A stretch of 64,000 nucleotides of DNA from Lachnospiraceae bacterium. GTDB lineage: Bacteria > Bacillota > Clostridia > Lachnospirales > Lachnospiraceae. The DNA is taken from NCBI GenBank assembly GCA_017472605.1, contig JAFUPV010000023.1:1-64000 (forward strand), written 5' to 3'. Shown one piece after another: positions 1 through 8,194 of this stretch (position 1 is the first letter of the stretch; each line of letters opens with the position of its first letter). Position numbers and translations under genes: made by a program. The notes below the pieces were generated by a model that was given only the letters and a program-made list of their open reading frames with translations, searched no databases and had not been told where the DNA came from.

Positions 1-8
1 AGGATAAG

Positions 9-1187
9 ATGAGCGAAATTCAGTTAAAATATGGATGCAACCCCAATCAGAAACCTTCCAGAATTTACATGGAAGACGGCAGCGAGCTTCCGGTAACTGT
101 ACTCAGCGGCAGACCGGGATACATCAACTTCCTGGACGCGTTGAACGGCTGGCAGCTGGTAAGTGAGCTGAAGAAGGCAACCGGTCTCCCGGCAGCAACT
201 TCCTTTAAGCATGTTTCTCCGGCTGGTGCCGCAGTCGGTCTTCCGCTGGATGAGACCATGGCAAAGATCTACTGGGTAAACAACTACGAGAAGCTGTCTC
301 CGTTAGCATGTGCCTATGCCCGCGCAAGAGGCGCAGACCGCATGTCTTCCTTCGGTGATTTCATCGCTTTGTCTGATGTCTGTGATGTGGATACGGCAAA
401 GATGATCAAGAGAGAGGTTTCCGATGGTGTGATCGCTCCGGGCTATGAGCCGGAGGCGCTGGAGATTCTGAAGGCCAAGAAGAACGGCGCATATAACGTG
501 ATTCAGATCGATGCGGACTATGTTCCGGCTCCGATTGAGAAAAAGCAGGTTTATGGTGTGACCTTTGAACAGGGAAGAAATGAGCTGGTCATTGATGAGG
601 AGCTGCTTTCCAATTTCGTAACGGAGAATAAGGAAGTTCCGGAGTCTGCCATGATTGACATGAAGATTGCCCTGATCACCTTAAAGTATACCCAGTCCAA
701 TTCCGTGTGCTATGTAAAGGATGGACAGGCAATCGGTATCGGTGCCGGTCAGCAGTCAAGAATCCACTGCACCAGACTGGCCGGTCAGAAGGCGGACAAC
801 TGGTTCCTTCGCCAGTCTCCGCAGGTTCTGAATCTTCCGTTCCTGGATAAGATCAAGAGAGTAGACCGCGACAATGCCATTGATGTTTACATGGGTGACG
901 AGTACGAAGATCTGCTGGCAGAGGGTGAGTGGCAGAAGGTATTCAAGGAGAAGCCGGAAGTCTTCACGAAAGAAGCAAAGCGCGAGTGGCTCAGCAAGAT
1001 GGAAAATGTTACTCTTGGTTCTGACGCGTTCTTCCCGTTCTCCGACAACATCGAGCGCGCACATAAGAGCGGTGTTAAGTACATTGTGCAGCCGGGCGGT
1101 TCCGTGCGTGATGATGCAGTAATCGAGTGCTGTGACAAATATGGAATGACAATGATCTTTACCGGAATCCGTCTGTTCCATCACTGA
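9..1187 (+). CDS. purH: AICAR transformylase, stand-alone (PurH C-terminal domain only)
   Basis: Formylates AICAR to FAICAR with 10-formyl-tetrahydrofolate, the penultimate step of de novo IMP synthesis, in the cytosol. The 392-residue product is alignable by eye with the C-terminal AICAR transformylase domain of bifunctional PurH: the substrate-binding Lys-His pair in SFKHVSPAGA (about residues 65-75), and the C-terminal VQPGGSVRDD ... FTGIRLFHH block. The N-terminal IMP cyclohydrolase (MGS-like) domain is absent; the protein begins directly with the transformylase fold, so this is a monofunctional form as seen in several Clostridia, and the cyclohydrolase must be encoded elsewhere. The start at 9 follows AGGATAAG. 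A hairpin follows the stop. purB and purA lie 9-13 kb downstream but not in the same operon. Confidence 0.93.
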   Translation: MSEIQLKYGCNPNQKPSRIYMEDGSELPVTVLSGRPGYINFLDALNGWQLVSELKKATGLPAATSFKHVSPAGAAVGLPLDETMAKIYWVNNYEKLSPLACAYARARGADRMSSFGDFIALSDVCDVDTAKMIKREVSDGVIAPGYEPEALEILKAKKNGAYNVIQIDADYVPAPIEKKQVYGVTFEQGRNELVIDEELLSNFVTENKEVPESAMIDMKIALITLKYTQSNSVCYVKDGQAIGIGAGQQSRIHCTRLAGQKADNWFLRQSPQVLNLPFLDKIKRVDRDNAIDVYMGDEYEDLLAEGEWQKVFKEKPEVFTKEAKREWLSKMENVTLGSDAFFPFSDNIERAHKSGVKYIVQPGGSVRDDAVIECCDKYGMTMIFTGIRLFHH

Positions 1188-1246
1188 TGATGCAGAAATT
1201 CGTCTGGTGCGGCCTGACGCACAGAAAATGATATGGTTTGACAATG

Positions 1247-1284
1247 AAAATTCTCTGATGTCCAAGGACATCAGGGAATTTTCT
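1247..1284 (+). terminator. Hairpin terminator after the AICAR transformylase gene
   Basis: A 17-bp stem (1247-1263 with 1266-1282, one wobble) closed by a tiny loop; the arms end in AAAA and TTTT, with TTCTT following. Probable rho-independent terminator, active in either direction. Confidence 0.65.
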
Positions 1285-1288
1285 TCAC

Positions 1289-1396
1289 GTTTACGCGGGC
1301 AGTGAGCCGGGCGGGTGCGTAAATGTTTACACGGGCAGTGAGCCGGGCGGGTGCGTAAATGTTTACGCAGGCAGTGAGCCGGACGGATGAGCAAAT
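1289..1396. repeat. Three tandem 36-bp repeats
   Basis: Units 1289-1324, 1325-1360 and 1361-1396 are direct head-to-tail copies sharing GCAGTGAGCCGG as a core and beginning GTTTAC; unit 2 differs from unit 1 by one base, unit 3 by several. No open reading frame that looks real covers them. The 1187-1700 gap otherwise holds the hairpin before and the promoter after. Confidence 0.85.
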
Positions 1397-1534
1397 GGTT
1401 TCCGGCAGATGCAGACGGTGCAAACAGGAGAGTGGAAGGCAGGAAAACAAAAAATGTCACAAACTTATTGCAGGAGAAACGTTTAAATTGGATAAAATGT
1501 AACTCAATTGTAAAGATTACCTGCAGGACGAGGA

Positions 1535-1563
1535 TTGAAATTGCAAAAGGGGTATGGTATAAT
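1535..1563 (+). promoter_or_regulatory. Sigma-A type promoter for the zinc-ribbon membrane protein gene
   Basis: TTGAAA (1535-1540), 17-bp spacer, TATAAT (1558-1563). The predicted transcript start near 1570 gives a leader of about 130 nt before the ATG at 1700, with AAGGAGG upstream of the start codon. Confidence 0.7.
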
Positions 1564-1699
1564 AGTTCATGATAGCCTGAAAATGGCTGATTTTTGCGTG
1601 CAGAAAATGCATGCAGTGCATGATTGGTAGACCCGGAAAACAGGCGGATTGTTTTTTGTCGATCAATGTTTTGCATAGAGTAAACAAGGAGGATATAGT

Positions 1700-4600
1700 A
1701 TGATTTGTCCAAAATGCGGTGCCAAGCTTGTATCCGGCACGGCAGTGTGTCCGATCTGCGGAAGCAAACAGAGAGCAGCGTCAGCGACGTCTGCAGCATC
1801 AGGCAGTGCTTCCGGAACAAAGAAGACCACAGCGCGGAGCAAGCCGACCAAAACAGAGAAACATACTCGGTATCAGGATGACTATGATGATGGTTATGAC
1901 AGCTATGATGACAGTTACGACGATCGCTATGATGATCAGTACGATAACTACGAGAATGGCTACGATGACTATGATGATGGTTATGACGACGGTTACGATG
2001 ATTATGATGATGGTTATGACGATTACGACGATGGTTATGACAGCTATGATGATGATTATGACCGTTATGAAGCGCCGAAACGCCGCACTCCGGTGAAGCG
2101 CTATGATACGAAGAATCGTTACGACGATTATGATGACTATGAAGAAGATGATGAGTATGAGGACGGAAAGTCAAGAAAGGGAAAAGGGGTACTGATTGGT
2201 ATCATCGTTTCCGTCGTGATCATTATCGGTATTCTGATTGCGCTGATCGTCATGCTTCTGCAGCAGAATCAGGGAACACCGGACATGCCGGAGACCATTG
2301 AGCACAACCAGAGTCAGGCAGTTGGCGGAACCACTCCGGCTCCGACCACGACGGTTGAACAGACCGAGGAAGAGACCACTCAGGTGATCACAACGGAAGA
2401 GCCGAGTGTTGAGATTCAGGGAAGACAGCTGAAGCTGGATGGAAGCCTGTACCAGATGAATGATGAGGGCGGTGTAACGCTGATCGAGTACAACGAGAAC
2501 ACACCAATCGTTCTGCTTCCTGCAACGGTAGGCGGATACCCGCTTACTTCGATTGGAAGTCATGCGTTCAAAAACACACCAAACGTTCAGTATCTGAAGC
2601 TTTCTGACAACATTACGCGTCTGGATACCTTCTCCATCTACGATCTGACGAACCTGAAGGAGATTGTAATTCCGGCATCCGTTACAGAGATCCGCACCTA
2701 CGCGTTCAGCCGTGTTTCTACCTGCATTACGCCGGAAGGAAGCTTTGCGGCAACGCACATGGCAAGAATTGCCGAGAAGATTGTGTTTGGTACGGAACTG
2801 CTGGTTCAGAACACAAGCCGTGTTCCGGTAACACCGAGCAGTTCAGCGTCTACGTACATCCCGCCGGTAACTGCGCCGACTGCGCCTCCGACAACACCGG
2901 CACCGACCACTCCGGCTCCAACGACACCGGCACCGACTACTCCGGAACCGACAACACCGGAAGCAGATACCTCACCGGTTGAACCGTCCAGCGAGCCATC
3001 CAGTGAACCGACCAGTGAGCCGTCCGGCGAGCTGTCCACAGAAGATCTGTCGACAGAACCGTCCAGTGAGCCATCCAGCGAAGTGTCTACGGAGGATCCG
3101 TCTGCAACTGAGCCGTCCGGCGAACCGTCTACGGGAGATCCGCCTGCAACCGATCCGTCCGGCGAACCGTCTACGGGAGATCCGTCCGCAACCGATCCGT
3201 CCGGCGAACCGTCTACGGGAGATCCGTCCGCAACCGATCCGTCCGGCGAACCGTCTACAGGAGATCCGGCTGCAACCGAGCCGTCCGGTGAACCGTCTAC
3301 GGGAGATCCGTCTGCAACTGAGCCGACCACTCCGGAACCGACCACTCCAGAACCGACTACTCCGGAGCCGACTACTCCGGAACCGACTACTCCTGCTCCA
3401 ACAGAGCGTAACTATGATAATGTTCTGATCATGATTCAGAATGAATCCGGCGGAACAGTCGCTGACCTGAAGTATCAGGACTTCGGAAGCGGTGTACCGG
3501 CAGGATTTGCGATTGTCCAGAATGCGGATGGAAGCCGTTCTCTGTGGTTTAACGGAGTTGGCGGAAACCAGAATCTTGGTGCAATTGCAGCCGATGCGGC
3601 AGGAACCGTTGTTGATGTGGGTCTTGGCCCGCAGTATGTTCTGACCGGCGGCAACACAACAAGCATCTACAATACCGATGGAACAAACTACAGTGTATTT
3701 GCGTCTGCACTGCCGGGTATTCTGAATACCGGATCCATGACTCTGAATACCGGATCCCAGGTTGCGTATCTGACTGTGGCTGATGGAACGCTCTATGAGT
3801 TTGCTGCACAGCAGGTTACCCGTGATCAGGTAGCGGCGCTGAGCGGCGGCAAGGATATTCTGGAACTGATTGACACAACCATTGCAGATTCCAATGCTGC
3901 GACCTTCTGGAACCGTGCCAACGGAATGATCCAGATTGCTCTGGCAGATGGAAGATATATCAACCTCTATCGTGTGGGAAGCGGCGTTTCCCTGACTGCA
4001 GGAACGATGATCACCTACGGCAACGTCGAGATCGCAGCCGGAACCGTGTCCGGACAGGTGACTGCCCTTCCGGCAAAGACACCGCAGGCACTGCCGACAC
4101 CGCTGACCGATGTGATCACCATTGCGGAGGGAACACCGGTAACCGATGATCTGACCGGAGACGGCATGGATGATACCATCAGCTGGAGCAGAGAAGGCGC
4201 TGCTGACGGTCTGTATACACTGGTGATCAGTGTGAACGGAGCGGAGTGCTACCGTACAACGACAACAGCAGGAAATTACACCGTTGAGCTGTGTGATATT
4301 GACGATTCCACATCCGGCTATAATCTGGTTATTCTTGGAACAGGAACAGCAACCGGCGATTATCTGGAAATTGGAAGCGGCGCGTTCAGCAAGGCGTTTA
4401 CCCTGACTGTCGGAAGCTCTTCCGTTCTTCAGGGCAAGGGAACCTTCCAGGGTGTAAGCCTGACTGCCGGACACATTCTGTCTGAAGTAGAAGGAGACGG
4501 AACCTTTGAAATCACGCTGAAGAATCCGATTGCCGGACTCAGCAGTGTGGATCACTATGTATCCGTACCGTTTACAATCTACGGTGAGGACACCTATGCA

Positions 4601-4822
4601 ACAGAGTATGACTTTGTTGATGTGACAGGAGCAGGATCCTATGCACTGACCCGCGACGTGAATGCATGCACATCCGCATCCATGAGCACACAGGGTACAC
4701 CGCTTGCGGCAGGAACCAGCATCGTACCGAGAAAACTGGTTTACGCAGAGGGAACGCTCTTTGTATACACAGAAGTTCCAAGCGCGCTGTATCTGCCGGT
4801 AGATGGAACACCGCTGTATTGA
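1700..4822 (+). CDS. Zinc-ribbon, Asp/Tyr-rich, single-pass membrane protein with leucine-rich and repeat-rich outer region
   Basis: 1040 residues with a mosaic layout. Residues 1-21 form a zinc ribbon (C3-x2-C6 ... C17-x2-C20). Residues about 55-160 are almost only Asp, Tyr and Gly with a DDYDDGY-type repeat. A basic stretch then leads into one transmembrane helix (about 164-187). After a Thr/Pro linker comes a short BspA-like leucine-rich block (about 265-345), a PT-rich linker, five 14-residue repeats of the PSGEPSTGDP type, more TTPEP repeats, and a C-terminal region of about 460 residues that includes a calcium-loop-like DLTGDGMDD (about residue 816-825). No cleavable signal: the zinc ribbon and acidic-tyrosine tail should be cytoplasmic and the rest outside. 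Function not recognised; adhesion or envelope sensing is only a guess. It has its own promoter and terminator, so it is monocistronic. Confidence 0.85.
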   Translation: MICPKCGAKLVSGTAVCPICGSKQRAASATSAASGSASGTKKTTARSKPTKTEKHTRYQDDYDDGYDSYDDSYDDRYDDQYDNYENGYDDYDDGYDDGYDDYDDGYDDYDDGYDSYDDDYDRYEAPKRRTPVKRYDTKNRYDDYDDYEEDDEYEDGKSRKGKGVLIGIIVSVVIIIGILIALIVMLLQQNQGTPDMPETIEHNQSQAVGGTTPAPTTTVEQTEEETTQVITTEEPSVEIQGRQLKLDGSLYQMNDEGGVTLIEYNENTPIVLLPATVGGYPLTSIGSHAFKNTPNVQYLKLSDNITRLDTFSIYDLTNLKEIVIPASVTEIRTYAFSRVSTCITPEGSFAATHMARIAEKIVFGTELLVQNTSRVPVTPSSSASTYIPPVTAPTAPPTTPAPTTPAPTTPAPTTPEPTTPEADTSPVEPSSEPSSEPTSEPSGELSTEDLSTEPSSEPSSEVSTEDPSATEPSGEPSTGDPPATDPSGEPSTGDPSATDPSGEPSTGDPSATDPSGEPSTGDPAATEPSGEPSTGDPSATEPTTPEPTTPEPTTPEPTTPEPTTPAPTERNYDNVLIMIQNESGGTVADLKYQDFGSGVPAGFAIVQNADGSRSLWFNGVGGNQNLGAIAADAAGTVVDVGLGPQYVLTGGNTTSIYNTDGTNYSVFASALPGILNTGSMTLNTGSQVAYLTVADGTLYEFAAQQVTRDQVAALSGGKDILELIDTTIADSNAATFWNRANGMIQIALADGRYINLYRVGSGVSLTAGTMITYGNVEIAAGTVSGQVTALPAKTPQALPTPLTDVITIAEGTPVTDDLTGDGMDDTISWSREGAADGLYTLVISVNGAECYRTTTTAGNYTVELCDIDDSTSGYNLVILGTGTATGDYLEIGSGAFSKAFTLTVGSSSVLQGKGTFQGVSLTAGHILSEVEGDGTFEITLKNPIAGLSSVDHYVSVPFTIYGEDTYATEYDFVDVTGAGSYALTRDVNACTSASMSTQGTPLAAGTSIVPRKLVYAEGTLFVYTEVPSALYLPVDGTPLY
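3113..3322 (+). repeat. Five 42-bp in-frame tandem repeats
   Basis: Units of exactly 42 bp start at 3113, 3155, 3197, 3239 and 3281 and encode PSGEPSTGDPxATD/E. The copies are nearly identical at the DNA level, so copy number could vary by slippage or recombination. Flanked by shorter TTPEP-coding repeats. Confidence 0.9.
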
Positions 4823-4925
4823 TCGACGTGTCACAGAATATGTGACCGGAATTGACAGGATAGAAAAACGGTATCTCATAAAAACAGGATATCTTTAACG
4901 AAAAAACAAAACAGAATCAAATAAA

Positions 4926-4968
4926 AGAAAACCATCATGAACGAAAAAAATTCATGGTGGTTTTTCTT
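4926..4968. terminator. Bidirectional terminator between convergent genes
   Basis: Arms 4926-4942 and 4951-4968 pair almost perfectly (ACCATCATGAA against TTCATGGTGGT) with A-rich and T-rich flanks, so it can serve both the upstream plus-strand gene and the minus-strand ywlG gene. The remaining 4970-5065 bases show nothing further. Confidence 0.85.
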
Positions 4969-5065
4969 TCATCCGTTTTTTCATAGATACATTGAAAAAA
5001 CGACATATATTTACTCTGATTTTTCGAGGGATATGAGGTGTTTTGATGGAAACACCGTTTGAAAA

Positions 5066-5608
5066 TTATAAGAATTCCTCATTGTAGGCTGCCCGGATGC
5101 CTCCGATAAATTTCGGTCTTGTACGAGCCGCAAGAACGGTAGCTTCGCCGATTTTGTTGTTGTCAAGGCGTACCGGTACGGCCACCTTTTTCAGATGCAT
5201 CCCTATCAGCGTAAATCCGATATCGATACCGGCATCCGCTTTGATTTCTTCAACGACAACCGGATTCTCAAAATGCTGATACGCCTGTGTTGCCATCGAA
5301 CCGCCGGCTTTTGGTTGAGGAACCACATTGACGATTTCGGTGTAAGGAACGGCATCTTTTTCAACCACAAGAGCACGGTTCAAATGCTCACAGCATTGAA
5401 ACGCAAGATACCAGCCCATTTTATTTGCATATTCATAGATGGCGCTGAAAACAACACCTGCCACATCGGGACTGGAGTTTGTTCCGATTCTGGAGCCGAT
5501 AATCTCACTTGTGGAGCATCCCACCACAACGATATCCCCTGCTTTCAGATTTGCTTTCTCACCAAGTTCTTTCATTACCGCAGTTGCCTGACGAAGTAGT
5601 TCATCCAT
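5066..5608 (-). CDS. ywlG: UPF0340 / TIGR01440 family protein (YwlG-like)
   Basis: 180 residues, the usual length of this conserved Bacillota family. Recognised by the segments GDIVVVGCSTSEIIG (about 24-38), the central AFQCCEHLNRALVVE and the C-terminal RPKFIGGIRAAYN. The biochemical role of the family is not established; a conserved Cys and a Glu-His pair suggest an enzyme or ligand-binding site, which is inference. The start is preceded by AGGAG. It lies 52 bp downstream of the methyltransferase gene on the same strand and is probably cotranscribed with it. Confidence 0.88.
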   Translation of the reverse strand: MDELLRQATAVMKELGEKANLKAGDIVVVGCSTSEIIGSRIGTNSSPDVAGVVFSAIYEYANKMGWYLAFQCCEHLNRALVVEKDAVPYTEIVNVVPQPKAGGSMATQAYQHFENPVVVEEIKADAGIDIGFTLIGMHLKKVAVPVRLDNNKIGEATVLAARTRPKFIGGIRAAYNEEFL

Positions 5609-5660
5609 ATTTCAAATACTCCTATTGATTAACATTCGGGCAATCATGCCTGTAGCACGC

Positions 5661-6521
5661 TCAGTCAGCCTGCCAGCGTCCGGAAGAACCGCAGGGCAGT
5701 GCAAGACCGGATTTTGTAACAGGAAGACCAATCTCGTCGGAAACGGTATGTCCGCCGAAACGTGGTTCAATCTCCGTACCCAGCAGGTAGGTCAGAACAG
5801 ACGGAGCAAATCCGGTTGTGTAGCTGTTGATCAGGAAAAACAGCGGCTGCTCAGAGAGCAGCTGTGCGCACAGCTGAACAAGAGGATGGATCGCGTCTTC
5901 GATCTTCCAGATTTCACCTTTGGGACCGCGTCCGTAGGAAGGGGGATCCATGATGATGGCATCGTAGTGATTGCCGCGGCGGATTTCCCGTTCCACGAAT
6001 TTCTGGCAGTCATCGACGATCCAGCGGATCGGTGCGTCCTGAAGTCCAGAGGAAACGGCATTTTCCTTTGCCCAGCCAACCATGCCCTTGGAGGCGTCCA
6101 CATGGGTGACAGAGGCTCCCGCTTTTGCGGCTGCCAGCGTTGCACCGCCGGTGTAGGCAAACAGGTTCAGCACTTTGATCGGCCGGCCGGCATTTTTGAT
6201 CAGACCAAAGAACCAGTCCCAGTTGACCGCCTGCTCCGGGAAGAGACCGGTGTGCTTAAAGCTGAAGGGCTTCAGCTGAAAGGTAAGCTCCTTATAGTTG
6301 ATGCTCCACTGCTTTGGGAGGCTGAAAAATTCCCATTCGCCGCCGCCTTTGCTGCTGCGGTGGTAGTGTCCGTTAATCTGCTTCCAGGAAGCGTCCTTTT
6401 CTGTATTCCAGATAACCTGTGGATCCGGACGTACCAGACGGTAGTCGCCCCAGCGCTCCAGCTTTTCTCCGCCGGAGGTATCAAGTACTTCGTAATCATT
6501 CCACTGATCCGCTAACCACAT
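5661..6521 (-). CDS. Class I SAM-dependent rRNA methyltransferase, RlmI/RlmK-like
   Basis: 286 residues from the ATG at 6521, which has GAGGA upstream; an in-frame upstream extension to 6623 has no ribosome binding site. Contains the SAM-binding motif I VLNLFAYTGGATLAAA, the acidic motif II VTHVDASKGMV and the catalytic motif IV IIMDPPSYGRGP, followed by a conserved INSYTTG element. These place it in the COG1092 group of 23S rRNA methyltransferases. It lacks an N-terminal PUA domain, so it is a short form; the target nucleotide cannot be read from the sequence. A perfect TTGACA/TATACT promoter lies upstream and ywlG follows. Confidence 0.85.
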   Translation of the reverse strand: MWLADQWNDYEVLDTSGGEKLERWGDYRLVRPDPQVIWNTEKDASWKQINGHYHRSSKGGGEWEFFSLPKQWSINYKELTFQLKPFSFKHTGLFPEQAVNWDWFFGLIKNAGRPIKVLNLFAYTGGATLAAAKAGASVTHVDASKGMVGWAKENAVSSGLQDAPIRWIVDDCQKFVEREIRRGNHYDAIIMDPPSYGRGPKGEIWKIEDAIHPLVQLCAQLLSEQPLFFLINSYTTGFAPSVLTYLLGTEIEPRFGGHTVSDEIGLPVTKSGLALPCGSSGRWQAD

Positions 6522-6628
6522 ATCAATTCCTCTTTCTGTTCTGTATTCGATGGACCGGAAACAAAACGGCATCGGCGGCTGGTGCAGCGGACACGGTTTT
6601 ATTTCGGATGTTCTTTGCTTCATTCAGT

Positions 6629-6657
6629 AGTATAAAGAAATTCTTCCATGGTGTCAA
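6629..6657 (-). promoter_or_regulatory. Consensus promoter for the methyltransferase-ywlG operon
   Basis: On the minus strand: TTGACA (6657-6652), 17-bp spacer, TATACT (6634-6629). Back to back with the promoter of the divergent dCMP deaminase-like gene. Confidence 0.8.
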
Positions 6658-6665
6658 GAAATTGA

Positions 6666-6694
6666 TTGAAAAGAATCGGAAACTGAGATACAAT
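6666..6694 (+). promoter_or_regulatory. Promoter for the dCMP deaminase-like gene
   Basis: TTGAAA (6666-6671), 17-bp spacer, TACAAT (6689-6694). Only 8 bp separate it from the divergent minus-strand -35 box. Confidence 0.65.
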
Positions 6695-6765
6695 AGAAAT
6701 ATATGTCCGCCGCTGAACCGATTCACGGCGGATCTGGCGAAGGGAAAACCGGAAAGGAGGATTCT

Positions 6766-7251
6766 ATGCGCAGAGATAAAGTCAATTATTACCTGGATCT
6801 GGCTGAAGTGGTATCCAAGCGCGGAACCTGCATCCGCCGCCGCTACGGCGCGGTAATTGTAAAGAATGATGAGGTGGTTTCCACCGGCTATGTGGGTGCG
6901 CCCCGCGGAAGAGAGAACTGTACGGATCTGGGAACCTGCATCCGACAGAAGCTGAAGATCCCGAGAGGCGAGAGGTATGAGCTTTGCCGAAGCGTTCACG
7001 CCGAAGCCAATGCGATTATCAGCGCGTCCAGAGACGAGATGATCGGAAGCTCGCTTTATCTGGTTGGAATTGAAGCCTCCAGCGGCGAATATATCGTAAA
7101 TTCCAACAGCTGTTCCATGTGTAAGCGGCAGATTATCAATGCCGGAATCGAGAAGGTATACATCCGTGACGATGCCGATCATTACCGCGTAGTTGAAGTG
7201 TCGGAATGGATTGAAAAGGATGAGTCGCTGGAAGGAACGTTTGGATACTGA
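6766..7251 (+). CDS. Deoxycytidylate deaminase-like protein (cytidine deaminase superfamily)
   Basis: 161 residues starting at 6766, 9 nt after AAAGGAGG. Predicted to deaminate dCMP to dUMP, feeding thymidylate synthesis. The zinc-binding HAE motif with the proton-shuttling Glu is in VHAEANAI (about residues 82-89) and the second zinc site is CSMC (about 118-121). Family members normally have Pro before that Cys pair (PCxxC); here it is Ser. Extra Cys residues between the GAPRG motif and HAE resemble the second zinc site of phage-type dCMP deaminases. The next gene is 102 bp downstream. Confidence 0.8.
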   Translation: MRRDKVNYYLDLAEVVSKRGTCIRRRYGAVIVKNDEVVSTGYVGAPRGRENCTDLGTCIRQKLKIPRGERYELCRSVHAEANAIISASRDEMIGSSLYLVGIEASSGEYIVNSNSCSMCKRQIINAGIEKVYIRDDADHYRVVEVSEWIEKDESLEGTFGY

Positions 7252-7252
7252 A

Positions 7253-7338
7253 CGGATCCGATGAAACAGATCTGATACAGTGGATTCGATGAGATGAATC
7301 CGATGAAAGAGATTGGATGAAACGAATCTGACTGGAGA
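7253..7338. repeat. Degenerate GATGAA-rich spacer repeats
   Basis: The spacer holds about four imperfect copies of an element like GGATCCGATGAAACAGAT in direct orientation. It looks like decayed tandem duplication; no function evident. Confidence 0.4.
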
Positions 7339-7353
7339 CAGGGAGGAATGCAA

Positions 7354-8178
7354 ATGAACGTTTCTGCGGCAAGAGAATTGTTTCAGTGCTATGTCAGTCA
7401 GTACGATCTGACGAACGAAAAAATCCGGCTGAAGGTGCGCCACACCTTTGGTGTCGTTTCCTGCAGCGAGTACCTTGCGGACGCAATGGGACTGGAGGAA
7501 GAGGACCGTCAGCTGGCGCAGATGATTGCGCTGCTTCATGACATCGGGCGGTTTGAGCAGCTTCGCCGCTTCAACAGCTTCGATGACCGTCTGATGCCCC
7601 ATGCGCAGTGCAGCCTGGATGTGCTGTTTGACCAGGGGATGATCCGTGAATTTATTCCGGAGACGAGGGCGTTTGACGAGGTGATCTTCACGGCGATCAA
7701 AAACCATGGTGTGTTCCGCATGGAGGAATTGCCGGAGGGGAGAACGAAGCTTCACAGCCTGCTGATCCGCGATGCGGACAAGCTGGATAATTTCTATGTA
7801 AAAGAGAAGGAAGAGATTGTAACCATGCTGGACGTGACCGCGGAAGAAGCGGCCGGTGAGCTTGTGACGGACCGGATCTACGAATGCATTCGGAAGAGAC
7901 AGCCGGTTTTGAACAGTGACCGTGTCACCCATCTGGACATGTGGGTGTCCTACATTGGCTACATCTTTGATTTAAACTACAACGAAAGCTGCCGCTATGT
8001 GCTGGAGAAGGACAGTATTTCAAAAATACTTGCCAGAATCCCGTACCGGCTGCCCGAAACCCGGCAGCGGATGAAAGCGATTGAAGAAGATGCAATGGCT
8101 TATCTAAAGGAACGGGCGGCAAAGTGTCCGGTGCACCCGCTCAGAAATGACGGGCACGGGAAACCAATCATGACATAA
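7354..8178 (+). CDS. HD-domain metal-dependent phosphohydrolase
   Basis: 274 residues from the ATG at 7354, chosen because GGGAGG at 7341-7346 is 7 nt away; an ATG at 7348 is too close. HD superfamily residues are visible: H30 in VRHTFG, H62-D63 in LLHDIGRF, H in KNHGVFRM (about 115) and D in RDADKLDN (about 147). This pattern coordinates one or two metals and hydrolyses phosphomonoesters or nucleotides; the substrate cannot be told. No membrane segment. Only 16 bp separates it from the GH31 gene, so they are probably cotranscribed, an unusual pairing that does not by itself explain the role. Confidence 0.82.
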   Translation: MNVSAARELFQCYVSQYDLTNEKIRLKVRHTFGVVSCSEYLADAMGLEEEDRQLAQMIALLHDIGRFEQLRRFNSFDDRLMPHAQCSLDVLFDQGMIREFIPETRAFDEVIFTAIKNHGVFRMEELPEGRTKLHSLLIRDADKLDNFYVKEKEEIVTMLDVTAEEAAGELVTDRIYECIRKRQPVLNSDRVTHLDMWVSYIGYIFDLNYNESCRYVLEKDSISKILARIPYRLPETRQRMKAIEEDAMAYLKERAAKCPVHPLRNDGHGKPIMT

Positions 8179-8194
8179 CAGGAGGACAGAATCG

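Noticed and set aside
1289..1396. 36-bp repeats as a CRISPR array
   Set aside because: Repeat length fits, but the copies are directly adjacent with no spacers and no cas genes are near.
1387..1572. 61-codon frame in the first intergenic region
   Set aside because: Starts inside the tandem repeat, overlaps the promoter of the next gene and has no ribosome binding site.
756..2174. Long minus-strand frame coding a His-rich product
   Set aside because: It is the antisense of the Asp-Tyr codon repeats (GAT/GAC-TAT reads as ATA/GTC/ATC-type frames) and spans the terminator and promoter between two clear plus-strand genes.
2972..4879. 635-codon minus-strand frame with Arg/Ser/Cys-rich repeats
   Set aside because: Shadow of the PSGEPSTGDP repeat gene; no ribosome binding site and no family resemblance.
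5625..6515. 296-codon plus-strand frame opposite the methyltransferase gene
   Set aside because: Antisense shadow; the minus strand carries intact SAM-binding and DPPSY motifs and a consensus promoter.
6523..7932. 469-codon minus-strand frame across the deaminase and HD genes
   Set aside because: Shadow of two plus-strand genes with recognisable active-site motifs.
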